A program made the translations under genes and the position numbers. From positions 130,480,027 through 130,544,026 of the forward strand of contig OY757023.1 of the NCBI GenBank assembly GCA_963580285.1: a DNA stretch of 64,000 nucleotides, read 5' to 3'. The stretch is from Lucinisca nassula. Taxonomy: Eukaryota > Mollusca > Bivalvia > Lucinida > Lucinidae. Under the pieces are notes generated by a model. That model saw only the letters and a list, made by a program, of their open reading frames with translations, was not told where the DNA came from and ran no database searches. Positions 23,040-32,701 of the stretch are shown here, one piece after another (the stretch's first letter is position 1; the number at the start of each line of letters is the position of its first letter).

Positions 23040-23940
23040 ACACCTCCCACCAGAGACACCAAAGGAACAGAAACACAGACATTAAATAACTACACTCTTA
23101 TGGAAACATCTACAGCGGAAACCCAAAAGGACAAATACTTTTCCACAAAATGGCCAATTGGCTATCCAAAACCAAAGATATAAGTGATACACACTCAAAG
23201 ACAAACCATAAGAAAAATAAACGGCGACAGAAGAACCAGTGAGGGTACTGAAATCGAATTTACGCGGCCGCAATCCTCGCCCTTAGCTCCGTCGCGATTT
23301 AGACAAATGCTGTGTTCAGTCCGCATGAAGGCTTCCTAACCTACCAGTACAGCATCCCCAAGAACACAGACAATCGAACAACCACAGAGGACTCGATAGC
23401 AAGAAACTACCTTAATGCTGGAGCAAAAGAAAACCAACAGTTGGACTCCGATGGGCCCAACCAGAGACAAAGCATCAGGCACCAACCAGCATTATTACAT
23501 AAAATTAAATTCTAATTCTCAGTAAGCCTTTACGCTAGAACCGTCATAGAACATGGGGCCTGATCCACCGGCCTGCAAGTAAAGATGGACGAAAAGTTGT
23601 CAACCGTGGTTTGGTTAACTACCATGCAGACAGGCTGTCTTATAACATTTAATTTGTATCCAATCTTTTTTATATCGAAGAATGTTTTTACGAAATTCGG
23701 GGCTGAAGTCATTGCAATTATATATTTTCCTGAATTTATAAACTAAGTCAGCATAAAATTCGGGCTCCGATAGACCTTGTTGCAGAAGAGATTTAAGTCC
23801 AACATTGAATTTTGAAATTAAATCGGAACGATGTCTATAAATTTAACAAGTTTAGCAGTTAACAATTTAATACGAGTGTTGCAGTCAGTTACATGACTAG
23901 ACACTCCTGCAAATCGAATTAATTGCGAAATATAAACTAA
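23040..23940 (-). repeat. E1, near full length
   Basis: From TCAGGACTCGATACACTTAA, the complement of the 3' end, through the CGATGGGCCCAACCAGAGAC centre to CGAAATATAAAC at the 5' end. Confidence 0.8.
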
Positions 23941-24120
23941 GCATGTCCAGGTAAAGTGGTGTGAATCAAACCGCCCATTGCATATAAGCCTTTCGGTTTC
24001 ATAAGAAGACCGGGCTTGAGATATCAATTCATCTAAATGTCGGGTAAAAGTCCCACGAAATTGGCAGCAAGGTATCAATAGTGTTGACGCGGACGTCAAA
24101 ACTCAATTCAAACAAACAAA
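23941..24120 (+). repeat. S1 copy, truncated
   Basis: GTCCAGGTAAAGTGGTGTG to CTCAATTCAAACAAACAAA. Confidence 0.75.
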
Positions 24121-24179
24121 AAGACTGGCCTTTGGAAATGTTTTGATAGAAATGGAACAGCCTGGCAAACATTTTGTTT

Positions 24180-24475
24180 TTGGTGTGATGTTAAACGTCC
24201 CCGTCAATACTATAAAGGTCACTTTGGAGACGTTGCTTCGAATTAAGTGGGACTTTTACCCGACATTGAGATGAAATGACATATCAAGCTCTGTCACCCA
24301 ATGAAAGCAAAAGGGTTTATAAGCATGGACGGTCCGACTCGCACTGCTTTGCCTGGACAGGCTTAGATCTTCTAAGCGGTTTACCAGTACTCGTGTGCGG
24401 TCGGATTCAGCTCTGCGTGGAAGCATCATGCAGCCCTTTTATTTCATCAAGCCCCAAAGGGCGGGGCCGCCAGGC
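24180..24475 (-). repeat. S1 copy
   Basis: GATGTTAAACGTCCCCGTC to CAAGCCCCAAAGGGCGGGG; close to consensus. Confidence 0.8.
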
Positions 24476-24662
24476 AAACGAGAGTACAACAGGACCACAA
24501 AAGTTGCACTGGGGTCAAAAGTGATACTATATATGACAGCACGAAGAAACGAACATTCCAATTTCATAATTATTTGTCCCAGAGTTTACACGTGCTGTTT
24601 GCATGGTCTGTAATAGAGTTCGTCTATATCTACTTCAAGCAAATGTGTAAAGTGCTACGGTT

Positions 24663-24941
24663 CATCACGTGAACAAGTCCGTGAAATAAAGACCCCCCTA
24701 AACCCCACTTTATATAGAGAAAACTGGGGTTTAGGGGGGTAAACATTATTTTCCTTATTTCTGCTCCAAGACATAGGTTGTGGGTACTCGTTAGAACCGC
24801 CTCAATGAGGCGGTTCTAACGAGCACCCAAGACCTATGTTTGGAGTGTAAATAAGAAAAATATTACAAATTTTCATCAGAAAAATTACCTTTTTTGAGGT
24901 TTGAAAAATGCACTTTATCACACGGATCTGTTATCGTAATG
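24663..24941 (+). mobile_element. MITE-B, complete
   Basis: CATCACGTGAACAAGTCCG to GTTATCGTAATG; hairpin GTTAGAACCGCCTC-AAT-GAGGCGG intact. Confidence 0.9.
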
Positions 24942-26291
24942 GATGTGTTTTCAAACGACTGACAAGAGCGAACATGGCTCTGAGCAGGCGGTTGCAGATA
25001 AAGCAAGCGGGGTCTGGGGCAGAAAACTCCGTTGGTGATGCCTTAGCGTTGGCTTTCAGCTTTGCACGTTTCTGCTCGGATTCGCTAGTTCGTTTGGCGT
25101 CGTACTTAACAGTACGAATTCCCTTTGGCTTCTTGGATCAGAGATGTAAGGTATTTGCATCGATTCCTATTCATTGCCTTCACTTCTATTTAGTTAAAAT
25201 CAGTTTCAGAGTAGCCATTTGGGGCTTGAAAACTCCATATATTTGCAATTTAGAGGAAACATCTCGCTTATATGATCTACTAATAGAACTCTGCGATTTT
25301 CTTTAATACTAATAGTAGTAAAACTAAGAATAATAGGCTGATTTATGGCATTTAACACATTATCGTACCAGTGTGTAGGTAAACTAGTTAACTTTTTATG
25401 GCACTAAAAATGTAAAGTTTGACTTATTGTTGACTTGTACAATCGTACAAATATGCACAGTTTATCTTATTGATCACTTGTACAATCGTTCACATATACA
25501 GTATATATCGTTCACATATACTGGGGTAAACAAAATTTTTCTTATTTCTGCTCAAAGTCATAGGTTGTGGGTACTCGTTAGAACCGCTCAATGAGGCGGT
25601 TCTAACGAGCACCCAAGACCTATGTTTGGAGTGTAAATAAGAAAAATATTACAAATTTTCATCAGAAAAATTACCTTTTTTGAGGTTTGAAAAATGCACT
25701 TTATCACACGGATCTGTTATCGTAATGGATGTGTTTTCAATCGACTGACAAGAGCGAGCAGGGCTCTGAGCAGGCGGTTGCAGATAAAGCAAGCGGGGTC
25801 TGGGGCAGAAAACTCTGTTGGTGATGCCTTAGCGTTGGCTTTCCGCTACGCACGTTTCTGCTCGGATTCGCAATTCGTTTGGCGTCGTACTTAAGAGTAC
25901 CAATTCCCTTTGGCGTCTTGGATGAGAGATGTAAGGTATTTGCATCGATTCCTATTCATTGCCTTCACTTCTATTTAGTTAAAATCAGTTTCAGAGTAGC
26001 CATTTGGGGCTTGAAAACTCCATATATTTGCAATTTAGAGGAAACATCTCGCTTATATGATCTACTAATAGAACTCTGCGATTTTCTTTAATACTAATAG
26101 TAGTAAAACTAAGAATAATAGGCTGATTTATGGCATTTAACACATAATCGTACCAGGGTATAGGTAAACAACTATAGTTAACTTTTTAAGGCACTAACAT
26201 ATGTACAGTTTGATTATTGGTCACTTGTACAATCGTACAAATATGCACAGTTTATCTTATTGATCACTTGTACAATCGTTCACATATGTAC
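24738..26291. repeat. Tandem duplication of a ~780-bp segment
   Basis: About 24738-25512 and 25521-26291 are near-identical: right part of MITE-B, a non-repetitive stretch, and the first 43-bp array units. Open frames within (CRLQIKQAGSGAENSV region) differ between copies and look non-coding. Confidence 0.85.
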
Positions 26292-27395
26292 AGTTTACTT
26301 ATTGATCACTTGTACATTCGTACACATATGTACAGTTTAGCTTATTGTCACTTGTAAAATCGTACAACTTCACTTATTGGTCACTTGTACAATTATTCAC
26401 ATTTGAACAAATTAAATTATTGGTCACTTGTACAATCATACAGATATGTACAGTTTAACTAATTGTTCACTTGTACAATCGTACACATATATGCAGTTTA
26501 ACGGGTTGGTCAATTGTACAATCATTCACATATGTACAGTTCAACTTATAAGTCACTTGAACAATCATACACATATGTACAACTTCACTTATTGGTCACT
26601 TGTACATCCATTCGCATATGTACAGTTTAAATCATTAGTCACTTGTGCAATCATTCACATATGTACAGTTTACTTATTGATCACGTGTACAATCGTATAC
26701 ATATTACCAGTTTAACTTATTGGTCATTTATACAATCGTACACATATGCACAACTTCACTTATTGGTCACTTGTACAATCATTCACATATGTACAGTTTT
26801 AATAATTGGTCAATTGTACATTCGTACACATATGTACAGTTTAACTTATTTGTCACTTGTGTCACTTGAACAGTCGTACACATATGTACAACTTCACTTA
26901 TTGGTCACTTGTACAAGCATTCGCATATGTACAGTTTAACTTATTGGTCACTTGTACAATCGTCCACATATATACAGTTTACATATTGATCGCTTGTACA
27001 ATCGTTCACATGTGTACATTTTACTTATTATTTATTTGTACAATCTTTCCATCCGGCGTCGGTAGCTCAGTCGGATGCGCGTCTGACTGTTCATCAGGAG
27101 GACGTGGGTGTCGGCAACATCCTTTCGTGAAGTTTGATCGCGAAATATTTTCTACGGACATTCTCTCCCTTCCGTTGATTCAAGAATGTGTACATTGGTC
27201 ATATGTACAATCATACACATATGTACAGTTTAACTTATTAGTCACTTGGTCAATCGCTTACATACTTACATATGTAGAGTTTAACTTATTGGTCACTTGT
27301 ACAATCGTACACATATGCACAGTTTACTTATTAATCATTCATACAATCGTACACATATGTACAGTTTAACTTATTGGTCACTTGGTACAATCGAA
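26160..27395 (+). repeat. 43-bp minisatellite, about 25 units
   Basis: Consensus blocks TTATTGGTCACTTGTACAAT and CGTACACATATGTACAGTTT; TGTACA is palindromic. Some units are shortened or use TTCACA. S2 interrupts at about 27050-27187. Confidence 0.9.
27050..27187 (+). repeat. S2 SINE, 3' truncated, B box lost
   Basis: CGTCGGTAGCTCAGTCGG head, then a small deletion removing GGTTCGATACC, then GTGAAGTTTGATCGCG body. Confidence 0.8.
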
Positions 27396-27399
27396 AGAT

Positions 27400-27884
27400 C
27401 GTGTTTAGATCACTTAGTAACTTTTGGTTGATTGATAAACAATACACTCAAAAAGGACATGGGCAAAAATGAATGTAAAGAACTCTGAATGCTGATCAGA
27501 GTCTTCACTATTTGCATGTAAAGTTCAGAAAATAAAGAAAATCCATTTGTGTATAAAACTGAACATTGGATTTAGGAATCCAACTTAAATGCAATGCTGA
27601 AGTAGTGTGATCTCAATGGCTGGTAGCAGCAGGAAACTATCACCCTCTGACAGTTTATGTTTATTTTATAAGTCCCGTTACCACCGACCTACAGAGACAA
27701 GTTGTCAGCCAAATACATGGATTGTAAAAATCCCATTAGCACTGGTAGGACCTAGAATTGAATTCCTAACTTAAGATGCGAACATAAAATAGATTTTAGC
27801 ACCCCCCCCCACACACACACACACTCACACGCAAAACACTTTTTACTGACTGTTGCAAGGCGGTTCTTCATTTATGGTTTATTT
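27400..27884. other. No feature recognised
   Basis: Short C-run/(AC)n at about 27800-27827; otherwise featureless. Confidence 0.5.
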
Positions 27885-28165
27885 AGAACAAACACAAACA
27901 AGAACAACTAGACCCTAATGGAAACACCAATAGCGGAACGCTAAAAGGACAGTTACTTTCCCACAAAATGGTCAAATGGCTATCCAAAACAAAAGATATA
28001 AGCGATACACACATTCAAAGACGAACTGTAAGAAAAATAAAACGCGACCAAAGAACCGCCTTGGAACGGTCAGTGACACGTATTTCACTGGGTGGCTTAA
28101 CTCGATTTTACGTGGCCGCTATCCTCGCCCTTACTTTCGTCGGGATTTAGACAAGTAATTTGTTT
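27885..28165 (-). repeat. E1 3' fragment
   Basis: AGACCCTAATGGAAACACC to CGTCGGGATTTAGAC. Confidence 0.75.
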
Positions 28166-28187
28166 AGTCCACATGAAGGATTCTTAA

Positions 28188-29100
28188 TCAGGGTTATCGG
28201 TATCATAAACTACGCAAAGCTTTTTAAAAGTTTTATAGACGTCATTCCGATTTAATTTTAAAAATTCAGTGTTGGACTTAAATCTCTTCTGCAACAAGGT
28301 CTTTGGGATACTGAATTTTATAAAACTATATAAATGCAATGGCTTCAGGACCCAATTTCGTAAAATCATTCTTCGATATGAAAAGATTGGGTACAACATA
28401 AATGTCATACGTCAGACTGCATGCATGGTAGTTTACCCGATCACGGTTGACAACTTTGCTTCCCTCTTTAATTGAACGCTGGTGGGTCGGGCCTCAGATT
28501 ATATGAAGATTCCAGCGTAAATGCTTACTGAGAATTAGAACGTATCTAATTTTATGTAATGTTGGTTGGTGCCTGATGCTCTGTCTCTGGTCGGGCCCAT
28601 CGGAGTCTAACTGTTGGTCTTCTTTTGATCGAGCATTTCAGTGGTTTCTCGTTGTCGGGTCCTCACCGTTGTTTCATCTCTGTGGTTGTTTGATTTTTGT
28701 GTTCACGGAGTTGTTGCACTGATGAGTTAGGAGGCCTTCATGCGGACTGAACAGACATATTATTTGTCTAAATCGCGACGCCAATAGGGGCGAGGATTGT
28801 GGCCAAGTAAAATCGATTTATGCCCCCCACCCCCACACCCCAGTAGAATTTGTTTCACTGAGCGTTCCAAGGCGGTTATTCTGTCGCGGTGTATTTTACA
28901 TTACGCTTACATTATTTAGGTTTGGATAGTCAATTGACCATTTGTGGGTGAGAAAGTAACTGTCCTTAAGTTTTTCCGCTATTGATGCTTCCATTAGGGT
29001 CTACTATTATTTCATGTTTGTGCTTCTTTCCCTTTGGTGTCTCTGATGGGAGCTGTGGGCTAATTGTATCGATTCCTGACCATTGCCTTCACTTCTATTT
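28188..29100 (+). repeat. E1 reference copy
   Basis: An essentially complete copy from CAGGGTTATCGGTATCATAA to CTTCACTTCTATTTTCC. It supplies the uninterrupted sequence for the retrozyme target (about 28190-28225). Confidence 0.8.
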
Positions 29101-29468
29101 TCCTAACTCATCAGTACAACATCTCAGATAACACAAAAATCAAACGACCACAGAGATGACACAACGGAGAGGCCTTGACAGCAAGAAATGACTGAAATGC
29201 TGGAGCCAAAGAAAACCAACAGTTAGACTCCGATGGGCCCTATCAGAGACAGAGCATCAGGTACCAAACAACATCATTTAGAATTCAAATTTAATTCTAG
29301 ATAAGCATTTACGCTTGAACCGTTATAGTGTCTGAAGCCTGACCCACCGACGTGCAATTAAAGAGGGAAGCAAAGTTATCTACCGGGATAGGGTACCTAC
29401 CATGCATGCAGCCTCTTTTTATATCGAAGAATGATTTTACGAAATTGGGTACTAAATTATTGCATGTA

Positions 29469-29815
29469 TATTTTTATCCCCACGTTTTTCGAAAAAAAAG
29501 AGGGGATATTGTTATCGCCTCCGTCCGTCCGTCCGTCTGTCCGTCCGTCCGTCCGTCTATCCGTCCGTCCGTCCGGCTATCTCCTCCTTAACCCTTGGGT
29601 GGAATCCAACCAAATTTGGTATGTGAGTTGATTATATGAATGGCTTGCGCAAGAGCACGTTATTTTTGGTCCCGACCCCAGGGGCCCTGGGGAGGGGTCA
29701 AAAGGTCAAATTTTTAGGATTAATGGAACACACTTTTCCTCCAAGAATTTAATTTATTTTGTAAATAAATGGAAGCAAGGATATTGAGGTGGAAAACGTG
29801 GGGATTTGCGATGGC
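29469..29815 (+). mobile_element. MITE with CCCCACGTTTT ends and (CCGT)n
   Basis: TCCCCACGTTTTTCG and GGTGGAAAACGTGGGGA ends; a CCGT microsatellite at about 29518-29577 lies near one end. Confidence 0.75.
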
Positions 29816-30309
29816 GCGCCATCGACTGCGCGATCTAGTTTTCTGAATTTATATACTAAATCACTTTAAAATTCGGATTCCGATAGACCTTGCTGCAGAG
29901 AGGTTTAAGTCCAACATTCTATTTTGAAATTAAATCGAAATGACGTCTATATTATTTAGAAAAGGCTTTGCATCTCCTTTCTTATGAATGTTTTCATTGC
30001 TCTTAAAGGAACTCATTTTTGATTTTTATTTGCCTTCACTGCAGCTGGTGTTGTGCCGTGTGGCGGCCGTAAAACGTCTCCCCATTCATCAACCATAGTG
30101 CAGTTTATATTTTTACTTTTGGTCCTTTGAGATCCGCGTGAATATTCTGAGAAATCAGAAATAAATTATTGGTTTAGACTACTATTCTAGACAGGTTTTT
30201 AATTATTTGGATCCCATTTTGATTTATATCAGTCTTTGAATCGACTGCCTATTCGAAATTCGCAATATTGCAGAATGTTTCCTCTGGTTTTCGTTGTCGG
30301 ATCATTACA

Positions 30310-30355
30310 GGGTCACTGATGATGCTTTGGTAGCCGAAACTACGTAGTATGACCC
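30310..30355 (+). ncRNA. Type I hammerhead ribozyme, family 1 copy 1
   Basis: Stem I GGGTCA/TGACCC, core CTGATGA, GAAA, stem III ACTACGTAGT, cleavage GTA|TG after 30349. The first stem II pair is damaged (G10.1 to T, facing C), so activity may be reduced. Confidence 0.85.
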
Positions 30356-30693
30356 ATCTCCTTTCTTATGAATGTTTTCATTGCTCTTAAAGGAACTCAT
30401 TTTGGATTTTTATTTGCCTTCACTGCAGCTGGTGTTGTGCCGTGTGGCGGCCGTAAAACGTCTCCCCGTACATCAACCATAGTGCAGTTTATATTTTTAC
30501 TTTTGGTCCATTGAGATCCGCGTGAATATTCTGAGAAATCAAAAATAAATTATTGGTTTAGACTTATATTCTAGACAGGTTTTTAATTATTTGGATTCCA
30601 TTTTGATTTATATCAGTCTTTGAATCGACTGCCTATTCGAAATTCGCAAAATTGCAGAATGTTTCCTCTGGCTTTCGTTGTCGGATCATTACA

Positions 30694-30739
30694 GGGTCAC
30701 TGATGAGGCTTTGTTAGCCGAAACTACGTAGTATGACCC
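30694..30739 (+). ncRNA. Type I hammerhead ribozyme, family 1 copy 2 (intact)
   Basis: All conserved core bases are present. Stem I is a perfect 6 bp (GGGTCA with TGACCC), stem II is GGCT/AGCC, stem III the palindrome ACTACGTAGT, with predicted cleavage after 30733. Confidence 0.93.
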
Positions 30740-31078
30740 CATCTCCTTTCTTATGAATGTTTTCATTGCTCTTAAAGGAACTCATTTTGGATTTTTATTT
30801 GCCTTCACTGCAGCTGGTGTTGTGCCGTTTGGCGGCCGTAAAACGTCTCCCCGTACATCAACCATAGTGCAGTTTATATTTTTACATTTGGTCCTTTGAG
30901 ATCAGCGTGAATATTATGAGAAATCAGAAATAAAGAATTGGTTTAGACTCATATTCTAGACAGGTTTTTAATTATTTGGATCCCATTTTGATTTATATCA
31001 GTCTTTGAATCGACTGCCTATTCGAAATTCGCAAAATTGCAGAATGTTTCCTCTGGCTTTCGTTGTCGGATCATTACA

Positions 31079-31124
31079 GGGTCACTGATGAGGCTTTAAT
31101 AGCCGAAACTGCGTAGTATGACCC
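31079..31124 (+). ncRNA. Type I hammerhead ribozyme, family 1 copy 3
   Basis: The core and stems I and II are intact. Stem III is ACTGCGTAGT, one change from the palindrome. Cleavage predicted after 31118. Confidence 0.88.
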
Positions 31125-31394
31125 ATCTCCTTTCTTATGAATGTTTTCATTGCTCTTAAAGGAACTCATTTTGGATTTTTATTTGCCTTCACTGCAGCTG
31201 GTGTTGTGCCGTGTGGCGGCCATAAAACGTCTCCCCGTACATCAACCATAGTGCAGTTTATATTTTTACTTTTGGTCCTTTGAGATCAGCGTGAATATTC
31301 TGAGAAATCAGAAATAAATTATTGGTTTAGTCTCATATTCTAGACAGGTTTTTAATTATTTGGATCCCATTTTGATTTATATCAGTTTTTGTAG

Positions 31395-31727
31395 AATATT
31401 ACAAATTATTTGTCTAAATCGCGACGGAAGTAAGGGCGTGGATTGTGGCCACGTAAAATCGATTTAAGCCCCCCAGTTGAAATCATTCCACTGACCGTTC
31501 CAAGGCGGTTCTTCTGTGGCGGTTTATTAATGGTGTTGTTTGTTACTTACTGTGTGTATCACTTGTGTCTTTTAATTTTGGATGGCCATTTGGCCATTTT
31601 GTGGGATAGTAACTGTCATTATGGCCTTCCTTTGTTTAGGTTTCCATTATGGTCTGGTCGCTTAATGTTTGTGATTCTTTCCCTTTTTAATTGTATCGAT
31701 TCCTGATATTTGTTTTACTTCTACTTT
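31395..31727 (+). repeat. E1 3' fragment inside retrozyme array
   Basis: It runs from AATCGCGACGGAAG through GATGGCCATTTGGCC to CACTTCTACTTT-like sequence, replacing part of a retrozyme unit. Retrozyme sequence resumes immediately at GAATCGACTGCC. Confidence 0.8.
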
Positions 31728-31799
31728 GAATCGACTGCCTATTCGAAATTTGCAAAATTGCAGAATGTTTCCTCTGGCTTTCGTTGTCGGATCATTACA

Positions 31800-31845
31800 G
31801 GGTCACTGATGAGGCTTTGTTAGCCGAAACTACGTAGTATGACCC
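31800..31845 (+). ncRNA. Type I hammerhead ribozyme, family 1 copy 4 (intact)
   Basis: Same as copy 2 in every core and stem position, although an E1 fragment interrupts its unit upstream. Cleavage predicted after 31839. Confidence 0.93.
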
Positions 31846-32089
31846 ATCTCCTTTCTTATGGATGTTTTCATTGCTCTTAAAGGAACTCATTTTGGATCTT
31901 TATTTGCGTAGTTTATGATACCGATAACCCCAGCAGTTAACAATTTATTACGAGTTTTGAAGTCAGTTACTTGGCTAGACACTCAGGCAAATCGAGTTAG
32001 CTGCGAAATATAAACGCCATGGAATGCCGCACAAGGATTATCACTATCCAAGAAATGAAAATTTACAATCTCAAAATCAGAATCATCGC

Positions 32090-32345
32090 GTTAATCCCAC
32101 TTTTATACAGTAAATAAAACTGGGATGTTCATGGGTATATACTATTTTTTCGTATTTGTGCTCTAAAACATTAGTTGCGTTTATTCATTTGAACCGCCTC
32201 AGCACGGCGGTTCTAATGGATATCTACAATCTATGTTTTGAGCGGAAATATAAACAAAATCACAATTTTTATCTGAAAATTTCCTTTTTTTTTTTGGGGG
32301 GGGGGGGTGTTAAAATTGTCAATGAATATGTTTTAGTAATGATTT
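32090..32345 (+). mobile_element. MITE-A remnant
   Basis: GAACCGCCTCAGCACGGCGG hairpin and ATATGTTTTAGTAATG end; left end lost. Confidence 0.65.
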
Positions 32346-32499
32346 ATCTTTGACGTAAGTTGATGATCATGGGACGTCGCGTTAGTCAATGTCATTGAAA
32401 TATTAACAACACTACACCCGAATAGAATTTTTATTATTTTGTAAATTCGCCGAGAATGTAAATATGTACAAAGATACAACTAATATATGAAATGATCAT

Positions 32500-32505
32500 T
32501 TTATT
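32500..32505 (-). promoter_or_regulatory. Candidate poly(A) signal of the protease gene
   Basis: AATAAA on the minus strand, 35 nt past the stop codon. It is the nearest canonical hexamer; cleavage site not determined. Confidence 0.5.
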
Positions 32506-32539
32506 TAAAAGGAAAGATATTCGTTTTGAAATTTATTTT

Positions 32540-32701
32540 CTAAAAATTAACATAAAACTTGATCCAGTCTATAAATTCAGAAACTCGAGCGAAAACTGCC
32601 GGAAATCTCTCCGGGTTATTTCGGCTTGTGAAAGAAGCCACGCCTACTTGTATCCATTGATTGAACTCGTTCTGACAAACAAGAGGTCCACCACTATCTC
32701 C
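32540..32701 (-). CDS. Protease exon 7: catalytic Ser and C-terminus
   Basis: It starts in phase 0 directly at GDSGGP (S257), a common exon boundary in this family. It continues through PAVFARVSEFIDWI, the C-terminal strand and helix, to TAG at 32540. The acceptor is TTTTGTCTTTCAG. The segment SFTSRNNPERF replaces the usual SWG..C, so Trp215, Gly216 and Cys220 are all changed. A MITE-A copy starts about 42 bp upstream of the acceptor. Confidence 0.95.
   Translation of the reverse strand, partial: GDSGGPLVCQNEFNQWIQVGVASFTSRNNPERFPAVFARVSEFIDWIKFYVNF

Larger units (their letters stand above)
29972..31907 (+). mobile_element. Retrozyme family 1: tandem ~385-bp units with hammerhead ribozymes
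   Basis: Ribozyme cleavage sites fall at 30349, 30733, 31118 and 31839, giving spacings of 384, 385 and 721; the last is enlarged by an E1 fragment at about 31395-31727. Units carry no ORF. Each contains CTGCAGCTGGTGTTG and GTGTGGCGGCCGTAAAACG, then a hammerhead at the 3' end. The array begins within a few bases of where a cleaved RNA would start (CATCTCC after TGACC) and ends about 65 bp into a further unit. TTTGC occurs at both edges. The host is an E1 copy. Confidence 0.9.
29105..32010 (-). repeat. E1 copy split by two insertions
   Basis: E1 occupies 29105-29468, 29816-29971 and 31908-32010; the CCGT-bearing MITE and the retrozyme array separate the parts. Confidence 0.8.

Noticed and set aside
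24908..26091. Duplicated ORF starting MHFITRICYRNGCVF
   Set aside because: It starts inside MITE-B, the two copies differ by frame-changing and stop-creating substitutions, and E1 3' sequence forms part of it.
26428..27369. Long plus-strand ORFs with IHICTV repeats
   Set aside because: Read-through of the 43-bp minisatellite; the frame changes between units and a SINE is included.
27968..28158. Short ORFs in E1 copies
   Set aside because: No frame is conserved among more than ten E1 copies, so E1 is treated as non-coding.
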